This document shows, piece after piece, positions 57,876-64,000 of a stretch of 64,000 nt of DNA. A program made the position numbers and the translations under genes. Location: NCBI GenBank assembly GCA_029834535.1, contig JAQMWT010000011.1, positions 161,531-225,530 of the forward strand, in the 5' to 3' direction. Within the stretch, counting starts at the first letter, position 1. The number at the start of each line of letters is the position of its first letter. Below the pieces are notes generated by a model. That model ran no database searches, had not been told where the DNA came from, and worked only from the letters and a program-made list of their open reading frames with translations. The stretch comes from Chrysophaeum taylorii (taxonomy: Eukaryota; Sar; Pelagophyceae; Pelagomonadales; Pelagomonadaceae).

Positions 57876-58009
57876 TTCGAACATCCATCACCTCTCTCCC
57901 TTTTTTGGATGGATTTTTTTCGGTCGCCTCAAGTAGTAGTATCCAAGAAGAAGCGTTAGTGGGGTAAGGATTAAGCCTTTATTCGGGTGGTGGTGGATTT
58001 CATAATCAT
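57876..58009. other. Short intergenic gap
   Basis: 134 bp between the tyrosinase-like stop and the GUCD1 start; no site recognised. Confidence 0.5.
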
Positions 58010-58627
58010 ATGGAGATGCTGACGATGGATGAAACCGTAAGCGCTCTCGGAAGTCCGACAGGTCGGTCCCCCCCTCACGTGCGACAGCGCGAGACCTGGG
58101 ACTGCGGTATCGCGTGCCTTCAAATGGTTACCGGAGCGTCCTGGGAAGAGGTGTTAGGTAGATGCGGAACGCGTAGCATATGGACCGTAGACCTCGCGCA
58201 AGTGCTGCACGGCTTGGAGGTTCGGTTCGTCTTCGCCACCAAAACCCTCGGGTGCGACCCCGCCTACAAGCGTCTCCCCTTTTACAGCAACGACATCTCG
58301 ACAGACGAGGACAGAATTCGGCGAATATTCTCGCGAGCCGAGTTTAAAATACACCAAAAAATTGTATCTTCCGAGCTTCTCGAGGCCATACTCGCGGCGG
58401 GCTACGCCGTCGTGGTCCTGGTTGACCTCCGCTTCCTCAACGGCGAGGTCCCTTCTTGGACCTACACGGGCCATTACGTCGTGCTCTTCGCGGTCGAGCG
58501 AGGCTACGTCGCGTACCGCGACCCCGCCGCCGACCAGCCCGAGCTCTGGGTTAAATCTGACGATTTACACAAGGCCCGTACGGCCCACGGCACCGACGAG
58601 GACCTCGTCGTCGTCAGATTACCTTAA
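58010..58627 (+). CDS. GUCD1-like protein (Guanylate_cyc_2 family)
   Basis: 205 residues from an ATG. Family landmarks: HVRQRETWDCGIACLQMV, RSIWTVDLAQVL, a middle YKRLPFYSNDISTDEDRIRR, and YTGHYVVLFAVERGYVAYRD near the end. The Cys in WDCGIAC and His in TGHYVVL lie where a papain-like fold would have its pair, so a peptidase-like activity is conceivable; the guanylate cyclase name of the family is historical. No intron needed. It is convergent with the GOST gene, 99 bp apart. Confidence 0.88.
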   Translation: MEMLTMDETVSALGSPTGRSPPHVRQRETWDCGIACLQMVTGASWEEVLGRCGTRSIWTVDLAQVLHGLEVRFVFATKTLGCDPAYKRLPFYSNDISTDEDRIRRIFSRAEFKIHQKIVSSELLEAILAAGYAVVVLVDLRFLNGEVPSWTYTGHYVVLFAVERGYVAYRDPAADQPELWVKSDDLHKARTAHGTDEDLVVVRLP

Positions 58628-58726
58628 AAGAGGTGGTGTCCTCGTCGATAGGTACGCGATAATAGACGGCGATTCCGAACGAGAGGAGAGTCTCTGTCTG
58701 TCTCTCCCTCCCTCCCTCCCTCCCTC

Positions 58727-60061
58727 CTATGGTTCGCCTACTTCCGGTCGTCGTCCGTCGGAAGGATTTGCAGCAGCAGCAGAATCATCGTCTTGGCGGG
58801 CGCGGTCGTCGTCGTCGACCGGGGGCTGCTCGAGGGCGACCATCTCGACGCCGTCGTCGTCGTCGTCGTCGTCAGCGTTGGTGGTCGCGAGCTGGTCGTG
58901 GTGGAGGAGGAGCTTCGAGCGCGCGTTGGGCTGCCATATAACACAGATCGCGGCGAGGGCGGCGAAGTTGAGGATCTCGAGGGGAACGAGCTGGAGCCAG
59001 TAGAGCTCGGGCGGCCACCGGAAAGCGCCGAGGGACGATAACGTGACCGCGGCGGTAACAACGCCCGCGAGGACCACAAAGGTGGAGAGGACCGTGTAGA
59101 GTCTCGAAAACATCCTGAGCTTGTAGGTCTGCTTGGAGGCCGCGAGGAGGTCGATCATGTGGACGAGGGCCGAGTAGATCCACGTGACGAAAGCGAGGTC
59201 GACGACGAGCAACGGGACGTCCCACGTCAAGCTCCCCCCGTTGTCTTGCGGCGTCGCGGAGTTCTGAACCTGGTGTGCCAAAACAGCGGCGCTCGCTGCC
59301 ACGTAGCACGTCGCAATCACAACAATCCCAGCGAGTTCGTACGAGGCGAGCGTCGATCGGACGAGGCCGAGGCCCGAGCAAATCACCAACAGCAACACTC
59401 TCGAGCCCGTTCGCTGGACCAGCTCGAGGGCGAGGGCTGCCGTGAAGGAGGGCGTAAACGGGCAGCACGGGGGGACCCCTTCGTAATTCTGGATGAGGTA
59501 GGATGCGCAATAGGTTCCGGCGTCGGCGGCCGCGACCGCGGCCGTCGCGAGGATCGCGAGATGTACTTTGAGAACGTTTTCGCGGTGCACGACGCACAAA
59601 GTTCCGAAAATAATCAGAACCAGGAGGCTCGCGAAGGCTCGCGCGATCTCGAACGGCACGAGCCCCGCGTAAATCGCCGGCACGAAGCCGTACGGATTCC
59701 GGATCTCTATTCTCCCCGCGAACGTCGCGACGCCGCCAAAGTCGCACGCTTCTAGGACGAGGTAATGAAAACCCGTGCGCTTCACCTCGTAGGTTCGCTT
59801 GAAATGCTTATTCTTCGGAACTGTCGCGTTTGGCGAGCAGATTGATGGAAAATCTTTCAATTCCTTGTGACGACTCATCACGTGACGAATCTCAGTCTTG
59901 CCCTTCACGCTGCCCTCGATTCTCATGTACGACGACTCGCCACCGTACTGAAACGTCTCGGTGAACGTCGCGCGCTTCCCGTAACTCTTCTCCGCCAGTT
60001 CGTACTTGTACCCTGCGACAACACCACCTACGAACACCACCACCCACAGACTCATCATCAT
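58727..60061 (-). CDS. GOST-family seven-transmembrane protein (GPR107/TMEM87-like)
   Basis: 444 residues. Signal peptide MMMSLWVVVFVGGVVAGYKY, then a luminal beta-rich domain with a Cys pair (FPSICSPN and LEACDFGG). The family signature RNPYGFVPAIYAGLVPFEIA starts the first membrane helix, and six more helices follow, ending around EILNFAALAAICVIWQP. The cytosolic tail has poly-Asp and ends GRRPEVGEP. Members sit in Golgi and endosomal membranes and affect protein traffic. The layout matches the Lung_7-TM_R domain family in length and topology. No intron needed. Confidence 0.88.
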   Translation of the reverse strand: MMMSLWVVVFVGGVVAGYKYELAEKSYGKRATFTETFQYGGESSYMRIEGSVKGKTEIRHVMSRHKELKDFPSICSPNATVPKNKHFKRTYEVKRTGFHYLVLEACDFGGVATFAGRIEIRNPYGFVPAIYAGLVPFEIARAFASLLVLIIFGTLCVVHRENVLKVHLAILATAAVAAADAGTYCASYLIQNYEGVPPCCPFTPSFTAALALELVQRTGSRVLLLVICSGLGLVRSTLASYELAGIVVIATCYVAASAAVLAHQVQNSATPQDNGGSLTWDVPLLVVDLAFVTWIYSALVHMIDLLAASKQTYKLRMFSRLYTVLSTFVVLAGVVTAAVTLSSLGAFRWPPELYWLQLVPLEILNFAALAAICVIWQPNARSKLLLHHDQLATTNADDDDDDDGVEMVALEQPPVDDDDRARQDDDSAAAANPSDGRRPEVGEP

Positions 60062-61050
60062 TTTGATGAATTACTTTAGTATAAGAAGCAACAAGTGCAG
60101 GCCTAACAACAACAACAACCCCAAGTGTACACTTGTATGTATGTACAAAGGGGGTCGACTCGGACGAGGAAACACCGCACATGCTGCTGTCGGTGGTGTG
60201 TGCCGCCTTCTTGACGTCTGTCCCAGGATCCAACCAACGCGTCTTTGTTGTTGTTGAGTTCGCGCTCCCTCTCGACCTCTCCTTTCGTTTTATGGGTGCT
60301 TGCGGAACGACGACTCCAAGAAACTGATGGCGTTGCAACCTTCTGGCGCTTCTTCTGCGCCATTTGTCGTCGCAGCATTTAAATTTAAAAGAAGGGGCAA
60401 AAAACACGCGAGAGGCACGGTTCCAAACAAACAAACGGCCCTGGATGAGTGCCGAACTCTCTATCATCGGCATCACCGCGCAGTGAAACAGCGTGCTTGC
60501 GTGGGCTGCCAACAGGGGCGGTATGCTGCCGCGCCGAGGATCCGTGCACTGGGCGCGAAGCGCACTCGCGCCCAGTCGACTCGGCCGCAGATCGGCGTGT
60601 CACTGCGGTGCCGGAGCGGAGAACAGTGCTGAGCCGCCGCCTCCACGCGAGCCGGGGTCACAGCCACCGACAACACGTTCTCTCAATCTCGCCGGTGCTT
60701 GGCGTTGACGGTGCCAGGGAGATGCAGACTGATGATCTGTCGCCGGCGTCCATGCTGCGGAGGAAGATCTATTACCAAACAATCGTCTTGACACCAGACG
60801 CCCCCGGTGTTGTTGAGTCGAGGCGGAGAGTTTGCTCGCGATGCGTTCGTCGCTCGATGATCTTCTTCTTCTTCTCAAAGAGTCCTCGTACTACAAAAAT
60901 TTCAAAAAAATCCCAGAGAGAGAAGAGATCTTTGGCAAAAATATATATCGCCAAACCCTATACCACGTGTTCCACGACACGACGTCGACCCAAAAAAGGG
61001 GTCCACAAGTAACCAAAACGTGCCCCCATAAGGATGAATGAACAGTCTAA
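60062..61050. other. No firm gene
   Basis: Short frames only. A Cys/His-containing stretch on the plus strand near 60460-60630 (RHHRAVKQRACVGCQQGRYA) could be a decayed zinc-binding transposase tail but is too little to call. (AAC)n at 60104-60120. Confidence 0.45.
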
Positions 61051-61755
61051 TCACTCGTAGCGGGCGGGAGCGGGGCGATGGCGGTGGCGATGGCGATGGC
61101 GGTGGCGGATCCACCACGAAGGGGCGGACGCGGATCGGTATAGTAATGTGTGTTGTTGTAGGCGAATGGCGAGGGCGTGTCGCTGGTGCGGAGGCATTTT
61201 CCAGGATGCTGTCGAATCTGGAGCGTGCGAGCGCGAGTCTGGAGGCGGCCTTTGCGTAGGCCGCCGCATCGACCCGTTCTTCCCGAGGACCGAGAGTTGT
61301 TGGACAGATCGTGGGTCGAGAATTTTGAGGCCACGTCGCGTTTCGCGGAGTTTGTCGTTGAGGCGGCGCTGGTGATCGGAGCGCTGGGCGAGTTGGGCCT
61401 GCGCTGCCTCGACGCGGCGTCGCGCGGCAATCGCTCGTTCGACGAGACCCTCCGAGTGGTACTGCGTCGCCGAAATGAGCGCGGGGTCTCTTTTCGGGCA
61501 GGACTTCCAGTGCATTTCGTAGGATGAGGAGGAAAAAGACATTTGGCAAAAGTTGCAGCGACGTGGCGCAGACGACAATGCTTCGCCGTCTGGATGCTTC
61601 ACCAAGAAGAACTGTGGTTTCGTCAAGGGCACCGAGCCGTCGATCGGATCTGGAATATCGTAGGTGCTCCATTCCTCCCGCACCGACACGTCGCCGTCGA
61701 TTCCACTTTTCCTACTATCGCCGCCGCCGCCGCCGCATGGAAACAAGTCAAACAT
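61051..61755 (-). CDS. C2HC-type zinc-finger protein (ZC2HC1-like)
   Basis: Start set to ATG 61755 (MFDLFPCGGGGGDSRKSGID), since the upstream open frame is antisense to the NHE gene. One clear zinc finger RRCNFCQMSFSSSSYEMHWK followed by SCPKRD gives the C-x2-C-x12-H-x4-C pattern of ZC2HC1 proteins. After it comes a coiled coil (ALISATQYHSEGLVERAIAA, LNDKLRETRRGLKIL) and a His/Arg repeat tail (HRHRHRHRHR) from a (GGCGAT)n-type repeat. 234 residues. It is divergent from the NHE gene with 87 bp between starts. Confidence 0.7.
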   Translation of the reverse strand: MFDLFPCGGGGGDSRKSGIDGDVSVREEWSTYDIPDPIDGSVPLTKPQFFLVKHPDGEALSSAPRRCNFCQMSFSSSSYEMHWKSCPKRDPALISATQYHSEGLVERAIAARRRVEAAQAQLAQRSDHQRRLNDKLRETRRGLKILDPRSVQQLSVLGKNGSMRRPTQRPPPDSRSHAPDSTASWKMPPHQRHALAIRLQQHTLLYRSASAPSWWIRHRHRHRHRHRPAPARYE

Positions 61756-61842
61756 TGCAGCATTTGAAAATACTAGTAGTGTGCAAGGGTAAGGATGACC
61801 TAGAATTCTAATAACAAAGTTAGGGAGGCGATCGTCGTCGAC
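61756..61842. promoter_or_regulatory. 87-bp divergent gap between zinc-finger and NHE genes
   Basis: Shared upstream region of two divergent genes. No defined element is recognised. Confidence 0.35.
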
Positions 61843-63542
61843 ATGCGATCGCGATTTCTTCGAATTCTCGAGGATGGTGGGGAGGGCTCGGGTGGCGGCG
61901 AGGAGGAGGAGGAGGGCGAACACGAGTTCTACGCGTTGAACACGTTGCTTCTGGTGATGGTCCTCGGGCTGTGCATATTGTGCGCGTACCTTATTAAGAA
62001 GTACCGGTTCTACTTCATACCCGAATCGTCGGCCGCGTTGTGCGTGGGGCTTGTGGTGGGCGGCATCGCGCGGATGATCACGCACAACGACGAGGAGCTG
62101 AATTTCATCTCGTTCAAGCCAGAGCTGTTCTTTTTCATGTTGCTGCCGCCGATCATTTTCGAGGCCGGCTACACGCTGAGGAGAAAAAATTTTTTCGGAA
62201 TCTCGGAACCATCACAGCCTACGCGGTCGTTGGCACCTTGATTTCGACGTTTTTTGTTGGATATCTCGTGTTCGCGATGGGACGCTTGAAGGTGATCGAC
62301 GTCGACGGCAACAACCCGATGGAAGCGCTGCTGTTTGGATCTTTGATTTCGGCCGTCGATCCCGTGGCTACGCTTTCGATCATGGGCTCGCCCGAACTCA
62401 ACTGCGATCCCCTCCTCTACTCGCTCGTGTTTGGCGAATCCGTCTTGAACGACGCGGTAGCGATCGTGTTGTTCCGGACTTTCCAGAAGTACTACGACGA
62501 ACGCGCCGAGCTCGACGAGGCGAAAGTAGGGCAAGCAACGATTGCTTTCGTCGGCGTTTCGACTGGGTCTGTGTTTATTGGCGTGCTCACGGGTCTCGTG
62601 TGTAGCTACATATTCCGCCACACGCGAATCAGGGACTACCCCAAGTACGAGGTCTCGCTTCTGTTTCTGTTCGCTTACGGCGCTTACGCGATCGCCGAAT
62701 CGATCGAACTCTCGGGCATCATGTCTCTGTTTTTCTGCGGGATCATTCTCGCGCACTACAACTCGTACAATCTCTCGAAAACATCGCAAACAACCGCCGA
62801 AGAGATCTTCGCGTCCCTCGCCTGCGTCGCCGAGAGCTTCGTCTTCATGTACATGGGCATGGGCGTCTTCACCGGCAGGTTCAAGTCGTGGGATCCCGCC
62901 TTCGTCGTCCTCGCCATCCTCTTCTGCCTCGTTGGCCGTGCCCTCAATACCTTTCCCCTGAGCGCCGTCTCGAACCTCGTCTTCCGCCGCCACAAAATCC
63001 CCCTCCGCATGCAATTCGTCATCTGGTTCGCCGGCTTGAGAGGAGCCATCGCGTTCGCCCTGTCGCAAAACATGCCCGGCCGCCACAAGGACGCCTACGA
63101 GACCACAACCCTCTCCATCGTCGTATTCACCACCGTCGTCTGCGGCGGTCTCACCGAGCCCATGCTGCGTTACGCAGGGATGAAGCGCAGCCCCGACCAC
63201 GAAGACGATGTGAGTGTTTACCTACCCCTCGAAGACGACGTAAGAGCTTTTTTGTGTTTGTCATGTACTTCGCGATAGGCCGACGCCGCGCAGCCACTCA
63301 ATCCCCAGTACGAGCTCGCTTCGATCGGGGACTCGGAGGAAAAGACGCAACGAGCCCAAACCCACCGCGTACGCATCGCCGGATACTACCTCGGCTTCCA
63401 CGCCAAGTGGCGCGACCTCGACGACCGCTACCTCAAACCCCTCTTCGGCGGCCAAGTCCCCGACGACGACGACGACGACGACCACCACCATCTTGTTGTC
63501 AACTCGCCCACCACCACCGCCGCCGCCTCCGCCTCCGCCTGA
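61843..63542 (+). CDS. Na+/H+ exchanger (NHE/CPA1 family), with one frameshift and one intron
   Basis: ATG 61843 (MRSRFLRILEDGGEGSGGGE). TM segments begin NTLLLVMVLGLCILCAYLI. The family landmarks are FFFMLLPPIIFEAGYTLRRK, SAVDPVATLSIMG, FGESVLNDAVAIVL and WFAGLRGAIAFALS. After RRKNFF a one-base shift at the T6 run (62190-62195) is needed to continue as RNLGTITAYAVVGTLI. Near the 3' end a candidate 39-bp intron (63240-63278, GTAAGA...GATAG) joins LPLEDD to ADAAQPLNPQYELASIGD; another donor at 63210 would give 69 bp. The last exon has KWRDLDDRYLKPLFGG, typical of NHE tails. It exchanges Na+ or K+ for H+ in endosomal or plasma membranes. Confidence 0.9.
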
Positions 63543-64000
63543 ATTCTTCTTCTTCGTCGTCGTCCTAAGTATATATTCATCTTCCCATCTTTCCTCCCCT
63601 ACCTCATCGTTAACGTCGAGCTTGCTTCTTCTTCTTCTTTTTGTTGTTGTAGTAGTTGTTGTTGATGATAATGATGAACGGCTCCAGCTTTATTTAAAAA
63701 AATCTTTTGCGTCCTCGTTCACACTACCGGCAAAACAAAATTCCAATTCCAATTCCAATTCCAATTCCAATTCCACCCAGGGTGTGGTTGGTGGTGGTGG
63801 TGGTGGTGATGTACGTGGTGGTTGGTCTCCTCCGAATTTCTTGTTACTCCTCTTATTCTACTACTAATCAGTGTGTTTCTCGCGGCGACGGCGGCGGAAG
63901 CGGAAGATGGGGCCTCGCTCGCATCCCGTGGCCTATAGAGTTAATAGACCGGGTCGCAGTTGAGGGTTGATCGGATGCTGGTCCGTGCCTAGGAAGGGGT
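63543..64000. other. Downstream intergenic with microsatellites
   Basis: No gene recognised. (TTC)n-type and (TTG)n-type runs, and a (AATTCC)n tract at 63738-63774. (GGT)n at 63788-63806. Confidence 0.6.

Noticed and set aside
60449-60660. Cys/His stretch thought to be a piggyBac-type zinc tail
   Set aside because: Too short and irregular; no transposase core on either side.
62169-63200. 343-codon minus frame opposite NHE
   Set aside because: It is a charged shadow of the membrane helices of NHE with no motifs.

Overview
The window looks like nuclear DNA from a protist, most likely a microalga. The genes are eukaryotic (retromer VPS29, a Rab GTPase, STE24 CAAX protease, a HECT ligase, an SRPK kinase, a GOST-family seven-TM protein, an NHE antiporter). 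Spliceosomal-type introns are few and very short (about 26-50 bp where I can model them). There is no operon structure or Shine-Dalgarno pattern. A DUF1995 protein and a superoxide reductase with a possible plastid targeting leader fit a photosynthetic lineage. I cannot name the species; a stramenopile such as a pelagophyte is only a guess.

The window alternates between gene islands and graveyards of mobile elements. 1-7.5 kb holds two Ty1/copia-type elements on the minus strand with LTRs of only about 96-105 bp. 7.6-12.0 kb is a gene island: inositol polyphosphate 5-phosphatase, DUF1995 protein, a small unknown, and a TrmB-like tRNA methyltransferase. 12.9-15.0 kb is a tandem duplication of a decayed Helitron-type PIF1 helicase, beside a frameshifted aminotransferase (15.0-16.1 kb). 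17.0-20.5 kb carries two coiled-coil proteins and a HECT E3 ligase, then a tRNA-Ala(CGC).

22.6-27.9 kb is the most remarkable block: a broken Ty3/gypsy-type polyprotein on the minus strand. The region in front of its reverse transcriptase encodes a C5-cytosine DNA methyltransferase-like domain. 28-36 kb is mostly decayed sequence with short repeats and three more tRNA-Ala(CGC) copies plus a tRNA fragment. 36-37.9 kb has a split multi-pass membrane protein gene and 38.7-40.8 kb an SRPK-type kinase. 42.2-47.1 kb is a Mutator-like (MULE) element with AT-rich ends and clusters of an AAGTTTGGTCA-like motif.

48.9-63.5 kb is a dense island: superoxide reductase, a hAT remnant, a PH-domain protein, a four-TM protein, Rab, STE24, VPS29, tyrosinase, GUCD1, a GOST protein, a C2HC zinc-finger protein and an NHE. 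Neighbours are 0-30 bp apart in several places. Rab, STE24, VPS29 and the GOST protein are all membrane-traffic or prenyl-processing proteins, but there is no evidence that they form a unit.

Several otherwise good genes (NHE, tyrosinase, aminotransferase, the gypsy polyprotein) have single frameshifts, often at homopolymers. Either the assembly has residual indels or these copies are dying. Start codons were set to the first ATG supported by family length. Many open frames on the opposite strand of GC-rich genes are shadows and are left out.
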